This document shows, piece after piece, positions 41,993-51,262 of a stretch of DNA of 64,000 bases. The position numbers were made by a program, and so were the translations under genes. The stretch's first letter is position 1, and each line of letters begins with the position of its first letter. Source of the stretch: Allopusillimonas sp048270225. GTDB taxonomy: Bacteria; Pseudomonadota; Gammaproteobacteria; Burkholderiales; Burkholderiaceae_B. The stretch is taken from positions 62,001 to 126,000 of the forward strand of contig JBLWTG010000002.1 of NCBI GenBank assembly GCA_048270225.1, written 5' to 3'. The notes under the pieces are model-generated. The model was not told where the DNA came from and did not search any database. It saw only the letters and a list, made by a program, of their open reading frames with translations.

Positions 41993-43441
41993 TCAATTTC
42001 TCGTTTTTGTTGCGCCGAATGGCCCGAAACGGGGTAAATCTAGGGTAAACACTAATGTGGCGCGGCACCCCTGGCCCTCGGATTCCAGCAGAAACTGACC
42101 TCGCAATTGCTGCATGATGGCGTCCACAATCGCCAGGCCCAGGCCGGCGCCGGAGGTGTTCTTGCCTGCCTTCCCGCGCCGGAATCGCACACCGGCCTTG
42201 GCGATATCGGCCGGTGTCATGCCGGGGCCGTTGTCCTCGACCATCACCCGCACCTGCGCGCCAGCGCGCTGCACAGACAAGGTCACGACACCGCCCACCG
42301 GGGTGTAGCGCAAGGCATTGTCCACCAGGTTGGCGATGGCCTCGCGCAGCAGCCATTCAGGCGCCCGCAACCAGACCGCAGCCTCCGGGCAATCCAGGCC
42401 CAGATCCTGGCGGCGCGAACGCGCCACCGGGTAGAGCTCGCGGACAATGTCTTCGGCCAGCGCGATCAGTTCAGTTTCGCCAGGCTCGTCATCAAACGCC
42501 GCGGGCTCCCTGGCCTTGGCAAGCGCCAGCAACTGATTGGCCGTGCGTTCGGCGCGCTCCAGCCCTTCGCCCATAGCCTGCAGCGCCACGCGTGCCTCCT
42601 GCGGATCCGACTCGCGCAAGGCGTAACCCAGTTGCGTGCGCAGCACCGCAAGCGGTGTGCGCAGTTGATGCGAGGCGTCGTCCAGGAACTGATTCTGCAG
42701 TCTGGCCTGGCGCTCATAGCGCGCCATGTGCAGGTTCACGGCTTTGACCAGCGGCTGCACTTCGGAGGGAACGTCTTTGTCCTCGATAGGACTGAGATCA
42801 TCGTGATGACGGTTTTCCAGTTCCTGCTCCAGCCGTGTGAGCGGCCGCAAGGCAAACAGCACGGCAATCACCAGAATGAAAACAAGCATCACAACCGCCA
42901 CGGCATCGCGCTCTACCGATTGCCACAGCATGGAATCGATGAAAGCCTCTCGCGTGGCCACGTCTTCGCCCACCAGCACAATGACGCGGCCACCGACGTT
43001 GTTATAAAGAGGCGGATCCATTTTGCGGGCCAGTGCGGCGATACGCACGCGCTGTCCGAGATACTCGGCCGTGTAAAAACGCGGGCTGTTGGAGACCAGC
43101 GGCTCGTCCGGCAGCGGCAGTTGCTGATTGCCGATATCGGCCAGGCCGTCTTCCGTCATCACTCTGAAATAGACGTTCTCATTGGCTGTCAGCTCGAAAA
43201 ACTCCAGCATCAGATAAGGCAGTTCTATCGACAGACCGCCGCTGGCGGTGGATATCTGGTGGTCGATGGAGCGCAGCGCGCCGGCCAGCGAGCGGTCATA
43301 GGCCAGATCGATCTGTTTGCGCAATTTGTGATTGGACAGCCACAGCGCGGCAGACATGAACAGCAGCAGCGTGGGTACCAGCGACCACAGCAAAATAGAC
43401 TTCAGACTGCGCTTGCCACGCGGCCGCCCGCCTGGCTTCAC
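41993..43441 (-). CDS. tctE: sensor histidine kinase, TctE type
   Basis: Membrane sensor of 482 residues with transmembrane helices at about 15-35 and 181-199 and a periplasmic 2CSK_N-type sensor domain between them. HAMP-like linker, then the H-box DDASHQLRTPLAVLR with phosphoacceptor H258, N-box EAIANLVDNALRYTP, and G-boxes VEDNGPGM and GAGLGLAIVDAI. It overlaps the response regulator gene by 4 bp and lies 114 bp before tctC. By homology with TctDE it would sense tricarboxylates and induce tctCBA. Confidence 0.92.
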   Translation of the reverse strand: MKPGGRPRGKRSLKSILLWSLVPTLLLFMSAALWLSNHKLRKQIDLAYDRSLAGALRSIDHQISTASGGLSIELPYLMLEFFELTANENVYFRVMTEDGLADIGNQQLPLPDEPLVSNSPRFYTAEYLGQRVRIAALARKMDPPLYNNVGGRVIVLVGEDVATREAFIDSMLWQSVERDAVAVVMLVFILVIAVLFALRPLTRLEQELENRHHDDLSPIEDKDVPSEVQPLVKAVNLHMARYERQARLQNQFLDDASHQLRTPLAVLRTQLGYALRESDPQEARVALQAMGEGLERAERTANQLLALAKAREPAAFDDEPGETELIALAEDIVRELYPVARSRRQDLGLDCPEAAVWLRAPEWLLREAIANLVDNALRYTPVGGVVTLSVQRAGAQVRVMVEDNGPGMTPADIAKAGVRFRRGKAGKNTSGAGLGLAIVDAIMQQLRGQFLLESEGQGCRATLVFTLDLPRFGPFGATKTRN

Positions 43442-44109
43442 GAAGCGGGCTCCAGGCAGTAACCCATGCCGCGCAGGGTTTCGATGCGCGTGCCGGTATC
43501 GACCAGTTTTTTCCGTAGCCTGTGCACCAGCACCTCGATGGCCTCCAGATTGATCTCACGGTCATCCTGACTGATGCGGTCGAGTATCTGCTGCTTGGAT
43601 ACCGGCTCGCCGCTTTTCTGAATCAGCACTTTCAGCACCGCGAACTCGCGGGGCGACAGCGCCAGCGGCTGCCCGCCCACCAGAAAGCGCTGCGCAGCGG
43701 TATCGAGGACCAGATCGCCCAGCGACAGGCGCGGATGATCGCGACCGCGGCTGCGCCGTACCAGTGCGACCAGCCTCGCCTCGAGTTCCTCGATGATAAA
43801 GGGCTTGCGCAGAAAATCGTCCGCCCCTTTGTGCAGTGTGTCAATACGCTCGACCAGCGAATCCCGTGCAGTCAGCACCAGCACCGGCGTTCGGTCATCC
43901 CGCGCCCGCAGCCGCTCCAGAAAGGTATGACCATCCATGCCGGGCAGCCCGAGATCAAGAATGATGGCGTCGAATTCCTCGACCGCCATGCGGCGCTCGG
44001 CAAGCTCGGCATCGTCTGCCCAATCGGCCACAAAACCGCCATGCCGGGCCAGGCTGCGCGTTAGCCATCGCGCCAGCTCGCTTTCGTCTTCTATCAGAAG
44101 TATGCGCAT
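43438..44109 (-). CDS. tctD: OmpR-family response regulator, TctD type
   Basis: A 223-residue transcription factor: receiver domain with acidic pair ED at residues 7-8, phosphoacceptor D52 (ILDLGLPGMDG), T in VLTARD and K in FLRKPF; then an OmpR/PhoB winged helix ending in VHRLRKKLVDTGTRIETLRGMGY. The start MRILLIEDES is chosen over an in-frame upstream start at 44190. It is first in a tctD-tctE-tctC-tctB-tctA run on the minus strand. Confidence 0.93.
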   Translation of the reverse strand: MRILLIEDESELARWLTRSLARHGGFVADWADDAELAERRMAVEEFDAIILDLGLPGMDGHTFLERLRARDDRTPVLVLTARDSLVERIDTLHKGADDFLRKPFIIEELEARLVALVRRSRGRDHPRLSLGDLVLDTAAQRFLVGGQPLALSPREFAVLKVLIQKSGEPVSKQQILDRISQDDREINLEAIEVLVHRLRKKLVDTGTRIETLRGMGYCLEPAS

Positions 44110-44267
44110 GAGAGAAATATCTTCCGAACCATGCTGCAGTTTAGCCCGGAACGCGCCGCTCCCCTTCGCCCCCGCTGTCCGCACGCACACGCACCTGGTC
44201 TGGCATCTGACCCGACACGCACGCTACAGGCGCCTGGCCGCGCAGTATCGCCGCCTGCCTCAGCATG

Positions 44268-44309
44268 AAAAAACCCCTCAAGGCTGGAGACATAGCCAGC
44301 CTTGAGGGG
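44268..44309 (-). terminator. intrinsic terminator of the lipoprotein gene (minus strand)
   Basis: Read on the minus strand: CCCCTCAAGGCTGG, 8-nt loop, CCAGCCTTGAGGGG, then six U residues. Perfect 14-bp stem 51 bp after the lipoprotein stop. Confidence 0.9.
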
Positions 44310-44360
44310 TACGGCGATACCCTGCCTTGAACCCGGCAGGGCACGGTCGGGTTCAGCGTA

Positions 44361-44783
44361 TTACGGCGTGCCGACGGCCTTGCAGTCGCGCGCCAGTACC
44401 GTTGCCGCGGCCTGATTCGAACCAGCCTGGCCGGCCGTCTCGTCCTGCGTCAGCATCGTGCCCTTGGCCTCGCCTGCCGTATCAAATGTGAACTTGTCCG
44501 TGGTCCAGGTATAGCCGTTACCGCGGAAGGTATTGCCCACCATATCGGCATTGCTGGTGGTGGTGCGCGTCAGGTCCACAACCTTGTTGCCGAAGACCAC
44601 CTTGGCGCCCAATGCTTCCTGACCCTGGAAGGTATATTGCGCAGTCAGCGCTTGACCGTCGCCCGAGCCGCATTGATATTCCACGGTTTTCTGGGCCAGT
44701 TCCCCCTCGTCGCGTGTCGTTCCGCAGGCAGCCAGGCCGGCACACAAGACCACACCCACTGCAGCTGTAATAGTTCGGTTCAT
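44361..44783 (-). CDS. small lipoprotein, possibly MliC-like
   Basis: Exported lipoprotein of 140 residues; the signal peptide ends in a lipobox LAAC with the lipidated cysteine at residue 20. A GGGAG ribosome site sets the ATG at 44783. The mature part has a VEYQCGSGDGQALTAQYTF start followed by alternating polar/hydrophobic strands and a second cysteine near the end (LARDCKAVGTP), which could pair with the first. The YxC-G-G pattern resembles C-type lysozyme inhibitors of the MliC family, but the family's later tryptophan motif is not evident. Function therefore left open. Confidence 0.7.
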   Translation of the reverse strand: MNRTITAAVGVVLCAGLAACGTTRDEGELAQKTVEYQCGSGDGQALTAQYTFQGQEALGAKVVFGNKVVDLTRTTTSNADMVGNTFRGNGYTWTTDKFTFDTAGEAKGTMLTQDETAGQAGSNQAAATVLARDCKAVGTP

Positions 44784-45012
44784 TGAAACTCCCATCAGGT
44801 AATTCCAGGCAAGATGCCTGCTCCTGAAAATTTTTATACCACCCGCCCCCCGGCCTCTTGTAAGCACGCGTGTCCAATTGGAGCCTGCTGCGACGATATT
44901 CACTATACTTTCCCCGTTACGTTGCATCGAGTATCAACACTTACGGGAAAATTCCGGGGGTATTGACGCGCAGGGACAACACCGCGCATCGCCGCCCAAC
45001 CGCCAACAGACC

Positions 45013-45714
45013 ATGCAAGCTACCGCCACGCCATTGATGCCGCCGCAGCGGCTGGGCCGCAAGACCGTCTATATGGCCGGCGCGGCCTATCTTGTCCTGT
45101 GGGCGGCCCTGGCCATCCACCCTGCGGATCGGGCGACCTGGCTGCTGGAAAACATGCTGGTACTGGCACTTGCGGCCGCACTCTGGTTCATTCGCCGCCA
45201 GTTCCGCTTCTCCAACGCATCGCTGCTCATGATATTGCTGTTCCTGACGCTGCATACCGTGGGCTCGCACTATACCTATTCCGAAGTCCCGTATGACCAA
45301 TGGTGGAAAGCGCTCACCGGCCACACACTGAACAGCGTCTTCGGATGGGAACGCAATCATTACGATCGGCTGGTGCATTTTTCCTATGGCCTGCTGCTGG
45401 CCTATCCCATCCGCGAATTTTTTCTGCGCATTGTCGAGGTGCGCGGCTTCTGGGCTTACTTTCTGCCCCTGGACGTCACGCTGAGCACCTCTGCGCTGTA
45501 TGAGCTCATCGAGTGGGGCGCCGCCATGGCGTTCGGCGGCGATCTCGGCATGCATTACCTGGGAACGCAAGGCGATGTCTGGGATGCCCACAAGGACATG
45601 GGCCTGGCGGCGCTGGGCGCGCTGCTTGCCATGTTGATCACCGCGGCGCTGAATGTGCGCATGAAGCGGGACCTGGCCTGGGAATGGTCCCAAGGCATGA
45701 AGCATCACACATAA
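45013..45714 (+). CDS. DUF2238 (YjdF-like) membrane protein
   Basis: Integral membrane protein of 233 residues with about six hydrophobic helices. Family patterns: FLTLHTVGSHYTYSEVPYD, GWERNHYDRLVHFSYGLLLAYPIREF and the C-terminal GDVWDAHKDMGLAALGALLAM, which include conserved histidine and aspartate residues near the membrane face. No enzymatic role is known for the family. The start MQATATPLMPPQRLG is preferred over 44878. It lies 14 bp before an SDR gene and may be co-transcribed. Confidence 0.85.
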   Translation: MQATATPLMPPQRLGRKTVYMAGAAYLVLWAALAIHPADRATWLLENMLVLALAAALWFIRRQFRFSNASLLMILLFLTLHTVGSHYTYSEVPYDQWWKALTGHTLNSVFGWERNHYDRLVHFSYGLLLAYPIREFFLRIVEVRGFWAYFLPLDVTLSTSALYELIEWGAAMAFGGDLGMHYLGTQGDVWDAHKDMGLAALGALLAMLITAALNVRMKRDLAWEWSQGMKHHT

Positions 45715-45728
45715 AGAGGTAGAGGCAT

Positions 45729-46484
45729 ATGAGCACCAAGAAGATTGCGCTGGTAACGGGAGCGGGTTCCGGCATCGGCAAGAGCATAGCGCTCGCCCTG
45801 ATGGGCGAAGGCTATTCGCTGGTCCTGGCGGGCCGCCGCCGCGAGCCGCTGGAAGCCACCGCCGAACAGGGTCGGGCAATGGGCGCCGAAGCGCTGGTCG
45901 TGCCTGCGGATGTCAGCGACCCGGCCGAGGTCGATGCGCTTTTCGCACAGATCAAGCAACACTTCGGCAGGCTCGACCTGCTGTTCAACAACGCAGGCAT
46001 CTTCGCGCGCGCCGTGTCGCTTGAGGACCTCGAGCTTGAACAATGGAAAAAGGCTGTCGACATCAACCTGACCGGCGCCTTCCTGTGCACCCAGGGCGCC
46101 TTTCGCCTGATGCGCGACCAGCAGCCACGAGGCGGCCGGATCATCAACAACGGTTCGATTTCAGCTCATGCACCACGCCCCAATGCCGTGTCCTATACCG
46201 CCACCAAACATGCGATTACCGGACTGACCAAAGCCGCCTCGCTGGATGGCCGCAAATACGATATCGCCTGCGGCCAGATCGATATCGGCAATGCAGCCAG
46301 CGACATGACCGAGAGTATGAATCATGGCGTACTGCAGGCCGACGGGTCGACACGCCCCGAGCCCCTGATGGACGTAGAGCACGTGGCCAAGGCCGTGCTC
46401 TACATGGCCAGCCTGCCGCTGGATGCCAATGTTCAGTTCATGACAGTCATGGCGACCAAGATGCCTTATATCGGGCGCGGTTAG
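45729..46484 (+). CDS. SDR family oxidoreductase
   Basis: Classical short-chain dehydrogenase of 251 residues: cofactor motif TGAGSGIG at residues 10-17, NNAG near 90, and the catalytic serine in NNGSISAHAPRPNAVSYTATKHA with Y and K in the YTATK. GRRREP after strand 2 suggests NADP preference. An AAGAGGTAGAGG site lies upstream. It ends in a 4-bp overlap with the convergent Wzz-like gene. Substrate unknown. Confidence 0.88.
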   Translation: MSTKKIALVTGAGSGIGKSIALALMGEGYSLVLAGRRREPLEATAEQGRAMGAEALVVPADVSDPAEVDALFAQIKQHFGRLDLLFNNAGIFARAVSLEDLELEQWKKAVDINLTGAFLCTQGAFRLMRDQQPRGGRIINNGSISAHAPRPNAVSYTATKHAITGLTKAASLDGRKYDIACGQIDIGNAASDMTESMNHGVLQADGSTRPEPLMDVEHVAKAVLYMASLPLDANVQFMTVMATKMPYIGRG

Positions 46485-47653
46485 AACGCCGCCCTGCGCC
46501 GCACAGGCAGCAATGCCGCCAGCACGCCCAGCGTCAGCCCCAGGGCCGAGCCCAGCAGCATAATGAGCGGCCCTTGCGGTTGTACTGGCGACTTCGGCAC
46601 ACGGGCCGGCGCATCAAGCGTGGCCACACGCAGTTCGAAGCGAGCAGCGGCGGCCCGCTCAAGCAGCAGCTGCGCCTGGCGCACCGGAAGCAGTTCGGGC
46701 AGAAAGGGGTCGTCGACCTCGCGTTGAGACAATGCCTGCAACTGCGACTGCAAGGCCTGGCTGCCCAGCAGGTACAAGCCGTTACCCTGTCGCGGCGCGA
46801 TAAGGCGTGGCGCCTGCGCCACCTCTTCCAGACCCGCTGCCCGGGCAATCTGCAAAGCCTCGCGCAGCCTCACCATCTGAAACCGGCGCTCGGTCTGCCC
46901 TATCTTGCGGATTGCCTCGGACAGCATCCGCATACTGTGTATGCGCATCTTCAGCTCGCTGGCCAACGCAGCGCGCAGTTCAGCCCTGGCCGAGTGTCTC
47001 GCCTCCTGTATGTATTGATTGGCCCATCCGGCAACAAGCGCTGGGTCTTCGCCGCGCCAGGTCACCACGACCTGCTTGTGTCCCGGCCTGGGCAACTGGA
47101 TGGCCAGCCCCCGCAGCGTCCGGCGCGCCCCGGCGTCGTCCGGCTGCGGCGCTTGCTCATGCTTGGCGTGGACGGACTTCAGAAATTCCGCGCGAAACTG
47201 TAAGGACGTCAAACGTTGTTGAAAGACGCGATAAGCCTTGCACGGCGTCAGGCGGGGAATATCCTTCCTAAGCCGCAGCGTATCGTCGGACGGGTCGCGG
47301 CAGGCCTCGTCCGTTGTCATTTGGTCGGTCTCGCTGCCAGGCTGCCGCGTATCGCCAAGCATCTTGGCAAACTCCGGCGCAGGATAGATGGACTGGGACA
47401 GGTGATGCGCCAGATTGTAATCGGCCAGATCACCTGCTTTCGGCGGCAGCAGCACAGCACGGGTCTCGTAGACGACCGGCGCCATGGCGTAGGCATAGAC
47501 GCCGGCCAGCACGGCACCGATAAAAGTAATCACCCCTATCATGTATCGCGAGGTCCACAGCCTGCGCACGAGCGCCGCCAGATCCACCTCGTCATCACCA
47601 TCCGATCTTCCAACTGCCCTGGCCACCGTACCCACTCTCAACTCATGATTCAA
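46481..47653 (-). CDS. Wzz-type chain length determinant protein
   Basis: Polysaccharide co-polymerase-like inner membrane protein, 390 residues: an N-terminal helix at about 37-58 (MIGVITFIGAVLAGVYAYAM), a long charged periplasmic coiled-coil region (LRAALASELKMRIHSMRMLSEAIRKI), and a proline-rich run QPQGPLIMLLGSALGLTLGVLAALL into the second helix at about 362-384. This is the Wzz/PCP topology. No glycosyltransferases, flippase or polymerase are nearby, so it is an orphan here. Its ATG lacks a clear ribosome site and the upstream 60 bp are unusually AT-rich. Confidence 0.78.
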   Translation of the reverse strand: MNHELRVGTVARAVGRSDGDDEVDLAALVRRLWTSRYMIGVITFIGAVLAGVYAYAMAPVVYETRAVLLPPKAGDLADYNLAHHLSQSIYPAPEFAKMLGDTRQPGSETDQMTTDEACRDPSDDTLRLRKDIPRLTPCKAYRVFQQRLTSLQFRAEFLKSVHAKHEQAPQPDDAGARRTLRGLAIQLPRPGHKQVVVTWRGEDPALVAGWANQYIQEARHSARAELRAALASELKMRIHSMRMLSEAIRKIGQTERRFQMVRLREALQIARAAGLEEVAQAPRLIAPRQGNGLYLLGSQALQSQLQALSQREVDDPFLPELLPVRQAQLLLERAAAARFELRVATLDAPARVPKSPVQPQGPLIMLLGSALGLTLGVLAALLPVRRRAAF

Positions 47654-47858
47654 TACGTTATATTAAGATATATTTTGTCATAATATTGATAAACATGTGA
47701 GTATCGAACATAAAAGATCGCCGTATGTGACGCTGGCGCATGCTCTCTGACCCAGCGCATCCCTGCTGGATCGCAAGCCTGGCGACGTCGCGCGGATCAG
47801 CCGCTGAGCTTGTGCACCGCCTGCTTGCTGGCCTGTGCCAGCGAAGTCCGTCTCGGCA
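47654..47858 (-). promoter_or_regulatory. AT-rich upstream region of the Wzz-like gene
   Basis: 205 bp without a gene between the MFS stop (47859) and the wzz start. About 47655-47715 is markedly AT-rich with overlapping TATA-like hexamers on both strands; no single clean -35/-10 pair stands out. Confidence 0.4.
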
Positions 47859-49019
47859 CTAAGCCGTCGACCTTGCGCATGCAATTGCTGCCCACGCCAG
47901 CAACAGCGCAGGTATGCCGTACAGCCAGATCGGCGTGGCATAAGGCAGCAGCAGGCCGGCCAGCATAGGCCCCACCCCTGCACCGATATCGCGCCAGATC
48001 GAACGCGCAGCCAGCGCCTGCACCCTGCCGGGTCCCGGTGTGCGGCGCGCAACAATAGGCGCCAGCAGCGGCAGCTGCAGAGCGCGCAGCACAACAATGG
48101 ATGCGGCGCAGCTCCACAACCACCCCGCGCCAAAGCCCACCAGCGCCGCCGCCGTCATCAAGGACAGGCACACCAGCATTTTTTCGGGGCCGACACGGTC
48201 CGCCATCCGGCCGCCCAAGGGGCTGAGCACGATTTCACCCAGATAACGCATGGCGAGCAGCGAACCGGCCACCACCACCGCACCGCCCGGCATCATCTCC
48301 TTGCCCAGATAGGACAGGCCGACGATGAACAGGCCATCGAGCGTCAGACCTTCAAGAAAAGACCAGGTATCCAGGCTGTTGGGCAAACGCAGCCCGCGGC
48401 GACGCGGCGGCTGGGCGTGTGGCGTGGCGGGCAGCGCCCTGGCTGCCAGCAGACCGGTCAGGGCCACTGCGGCAAGCAGCAGGAAAATCGAGCGCGGCCC
48501 CCAATACTGCGCCATGACGGCGCCCAGCGGCAGGGCCAGCACCGGCCCTGCGGAAATGTAGGCGCGCGAACGTCCATAGCGCCGCGCGGCGCCTTCGGGC
48601 ACGATCGTGCCCAGCGCCTGGGTCGACAGATTGAATGCGGCAAAGGCCAGGCCCCACAACAGGCGCAGCGGCAGCAACAGCCAGAAGCCGGATAGCAGCG
48701 CGCAGCCCAGCCCGGCCACCGCCGCCGCCATCACGGCCCAGAGACAGGCCGGCCGGTCACCGTGCCGTGCATAGGCACGCGCCACCCAGGTATAGCCAAC
48801 AATGCGAACAAGCCGGTTGGCCGCAAGCAACACGCCCGCCTCGGCCAGCGTAATGCCGAACTGTTCGTGATACATGGGCAGCAGCAGATACAGCAACGTA
48901 TCGACAGGCAGCGACAGACCCAGCGCTACGGCGGCGTTGCGGGCATCGCGATCCGCGCGAAGCGTTGCGTCGGTAGTCATGTGCAGCCAGAGTGCCAGGT
49001 GCTGTGGGAAGAAGGCCAT
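47859..49019 (-). CDS. MFS transporter
   Basis: Major facilitator carrier of 386 residues with about twelve hydrophobic helices. The inter-helix motif of the first half appears as GYTWVARAYARHGDRPACLW, and that of the second half as GGRMADRVGPEKMLVC. The start MAFFPQHLALW has an AGGT site; MTTDATLRADRD at 48980 is a possible shorter start. The longer reading into the tRNA gene is rejected. Resembles sugar/drug efflux type carriers; substrate unknown. Confidence 0.8.
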   Translation of the reverse strand: MAFFPQHLALWLHMTTDATLRADRDARNAAVALGLSLPVDTLLYLLLPMYHEQFGITLAEAGVLLAANRLVRIVGYTWVARAYARHGDRPACLWAVMAAAVAGLGCALLSGFWLLLPLRLLWGLAFAAFNLSTQALGTIVPEGAARRYGRSRAYISAGPVLALPLGAVMAQYWGPRSIFLLLAAVALTGLLAARALPATPHAQPPRRRGLRLPNSLDTWSFLEGLTLDGLFIVGLSYLGKEMMPGGAVVVAGSLLAMRYLGEIVLSPLGGRMADRVGPEKMLVCLSLMTAAALVGFGAGWLWSCAASIVVLRALQLPLLAPIVARRTPGPGRVQALAARSIWRDIGAGVGPMLAGLLLPYATPIWLYGIPALLLAWAAIACARSTA

Positions 49020-49041
49020 TGTAGACCTCGGGCTGCAAAGC

Positions 49042-49069
49042 AAAAAGCCCCTGCTCAACGCAAGGGCTT
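49042..49069 (-). terminator. intrinsic terminator of the tRNA-Pro gene
   Basis: On the minus strand AAGCCCTTGC, short loop, GCAGGGGCTT with one G-U pair, then a U-tract. It lies 15 bp after the tRNA 3' end and overlaps the ribosome-site region of the MFS gene. Confidence 0.7.
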
Positions 49070-49083
49070 GATACGAAATGGCG

Positions 49084-49160
49084 TGGTCGGGGCGACATGA
49101 TTCGAACATGCGACTCCTGCGTCCCGAACGCAGTACTCTACCAGGCTGAGCTACGCCCCG
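49084..49160 (-). tRNA. tRNA-Pro (CGG)
   Basis: 77 nt on the minus strand forming a full cloverleaf: acceptor CGGGGCG / CGCCCCG, D-arm with GGTAGAG, anticodon stem CTGCG/CGCAG around loop TTCGGGA (anticodon CGG), T-arm with GTTCGAATC, discriminator A and encoded CCA. It has its own downstream terminator. Confidence 0.97.
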
Positions 49161-49220
49161 ATCTTGAAGCTTGCTGCAGAACCGTTCCTTTGCAGAACCG
49201 GCGCCGCGGCGCGGGAAATC

Positions 49221-50186
49221 TCAGCGGTCTCTTTCGACCGCGAAGGAACAGAATTTTAGCAAAGTTTCCTGGTGAACGGAAACGGGGAGACCGGCCAATG
49301 CCTCGCGAGCCAGGGCCGCCTCGGCCACGGCCGCTTCGCGCGTGTAGGCCAGGGCATCGGTTTGCTGGATCGCCCGGGCAACGGCCAGGAAGTCAGCCTC
49401 GCCGCTTTGTATGGCTTCGCGCACCAGCTTCTGCTGCCCGGCATCGCCCACTTCCATGACCCGAATGAGCGGCAAGGTCGGCTTGCCTTCGCGCAGGTCG
49501 TCGCCCACGCTCTTGCCCAATACCTGCGCATCGCCGCTGTAGTCGAGCACATCGTCGATGAGCTGGAAAGCAGTGCCGATGTGCCGGCCATAGGCGGCCG
49601 CGCAGCGCTGCTGCTCGGGCGTGGCTCCAGCCACGATGGCGCCGACTTCAGCGGCGGCCTCGAACAGCTTGGCGGTTTTATAGCGCACCACCTGCAGGTA
49701 GCGATCCAGCGAGACGTCGGGATCGTGCACATTGAGCAGCTGCAGCACCTCGCCTTCGGCGATGACGGTGGTGGCCGCCGAGAGTACGGTCATGGCCTGC
49801 ATGGAGTCGGACTCGACCATCATCTCGAACGAGCGCGAGTAGAGATAGTCGCCCACCAGAACGCTGGCCGCGTTGCCGAACATGGCGTTGGCCGTGCTGC
49901 GGCCACGGCGCATATCGGATTCGTCCACGACATCGTCGTGCAGCAGCGTTGCCGTATGAATGAATTCGACCACCGCCGCCAGGAGATGATGCTGGCAGCC
50001 CTGGTAACCCAGGGCCTTTGCCATCAGCAGCACCATGGCCGGCCTCATGCGTTTTCCGCCGGCGCCCACAATGTAGTCGCCTATGGTGCGGATCAAGACA
50101 ACATCGGAACTGAGACGGTCGCGAATGACGGCATCGACCGCCTTCATGTCGTCTGAAATTGGGGAAATTAACTCGGTAAGGCTCAA
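49221..50186 (-). CDS. ispB: octaprenyl diphosphate synthase
   Basis: Trans-prenyltransferase that makes the side chain of ubiquinone. The 321 residues carry the first aspartate-rich motif LLHDDVVDESDMRRG (about 83-97) and the second, QLIDDVLDYSGD (about 208-219), plus GGKRMRPAM near 45. Length fits the family. The usual downstream partners rplU-rpmA are not next to it in this window. The divergent DUF815 gene starts 158 bp away. Confidence 0.93.
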   Translation of the reverse strand: MSLTELISPISDDMKAVDAVIRDRLSSDVVLIRTIGDYIVGAGGKRMRPAMVLLMAKALGYQGCQHHLLAAVVEFIHTATLLHDDVVDESDMRRGRSTANAMFGNAASVLVGDYLYSRSFEMMVESDSMQAMTVLSAATTVIAEGEVLQLLNVHDPDVSLDRYLQVVRYKTAKLFEAAAEVGAIVAGATPEQQRCAAAYGRHIGTAFQLIDDVLDYSGDAQVLGKSVGDDLREGKPTLPLIRVMEVGDAGQQKLVREAIQSGEADFLAVARAIQQTDALAYTREAAVAEAALAREALAGLPVSVHQETLLKFCSFAVERDR

Positions 50187-50344
50187 AACGTCGTCCGGCT
50201 CAAGGTTGGGGTGATCGGATTCCTGCGGATCAAGGCTAGGATTATACGTGACGCGCCCTCCTGCAAGGGATTGAAGTCAAATGATAGGCGGGCGCAAATT
50301 GGCGATAATAGTGGTTTTTGCCCTAGCCTGTACCGGAGACACTG

Positions 50345-51211
50345 TTGACATCCCCTGATCTTGGCACGCTCATCGACCGCGCTGAACGCGTGCTGGCGCA
50401 ACTCGAAGCCTGGCTGCCGCCGGCCCCGCCTGACATCGACTGGTCCGCCCATGCGTTTCGCTGGCGCAAGCGCGGCGCGCGCGGCTGGCTGGATGCGGTG
50501 CGCAATGTGTCCGTCATCAACCAGGAAGACCTTCAGCACATCGACCGCCAGAAAGGCGTCATTGATCGCAATACCCGGCACTTCCTGCAGGGCAAGCCGG
50601 CCAACAACGTGCTCATGACGGGTGCGCGCGGCACCGGCAAGAGCTCGCTGGTCAAGGCCATGCTGGCGGCCTATGGCGACCAGGGACTGCGCCTGATCGA
50701 AGTCGACAAGTCCGACATGGGCGACCTGGGCGATATCGTCGACCTGGTCGCCGGGCGGCCCGAACGCTACCTCATTTTCTGCGACGACCTGTCCTTCGAG
50801 GAGGGCGAGGCTGGCTACAAAGCGCTCAAGTCCGTGCTGGACGGCTCGGTCAGCGCCTCGGGCGACAACGTGCTCATCTACGCCACCTCCAACCGCCGCC
50901 ACCTCATGCCGGAATACATGAGCGAAAACCTCAGTGCCCAGCACCAGAGCGATGGCGAGATCCATCCGGGCGAAACCGTCGAGGAAAAAATCTCGCTGTC
51001 CGAACGCTTTGGCATCTGGCTGTCGTTCTATCCTTTCAAGCAGGACGACTACCTCGACATCGTCAACTACTGGCTGGACGAGCTCGGCTGCCCGGCGGCC
51101 GATATCCAGGCCTCCCGCACCGAAGCGCTGCAATGGGCGCTTGAGCGTGGCTCGCGTTCCGGCCGCGTGGCACGGCAGTTTGCCCGCGACTGGGCGGCCC
51201 GCCATATTTGA
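50345..51211 (+). CDS. DUF815-family AAA-like ATPase
   Basis: Cytoplasmic P-loop ATPase of 288 residues. Walker A is GARGTGKSS at residues 93-101, Walker B is YLIFCDDLSFE near 140, and the sensor-like ATSNRRHLMPEYM follows. Unusual start: TTG at 50345, supported by a GGAGA site 7 nt upstream and by the absence of an earlier ATG before conserved sequence. The family has no settled function. It precedes the Nudix-ThiE fusion by 51 bp on the same strand, an arrangement typical of Burkholderiales. Confidence 0.88.
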   Translation: MTSPDLGTLIDRAERVLAQLEAWLPPAPPDIDWSAHAFRWRKRGARGWLDAVRNVSVINQEDLQHIDRQKGVIDRNTRHFLQGKPANNVLMTGARGTGKSSLVKAMLAAYGDQGLRLIEVDKSDMGDLGDIVDLVAGRPERYLIFCDDLSFEEGEAGYKALKSVLDGSVSASGDNVLIYATSNRRHLMPEYMSENLSAQHQSDGEIHPGETVEEKISLSERFGIWLSFYPFKQDDYLDIVNYWLDELGCPAADIQASRTEALQWALERGSRSGRVARQFARDWAARHI

Positions 51212-51262
51212 TCGCATCAAGACCTAGCCATTCATGTCCCACACACTTTCCTTCTTCCTATC

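Noticed and set aside
42107..43462. 451-residue open frame antisense to the tctE sensor kinase
   Set aside because: Shadow frame; the minus-strand kinase has all catalytic boxes and correct operon spacing.
49084..49160. tRNA-associated integration site
   Set aside because: No duplicated tRNA 3' end, integrase or island boundary is visible near tRNA-Pro.
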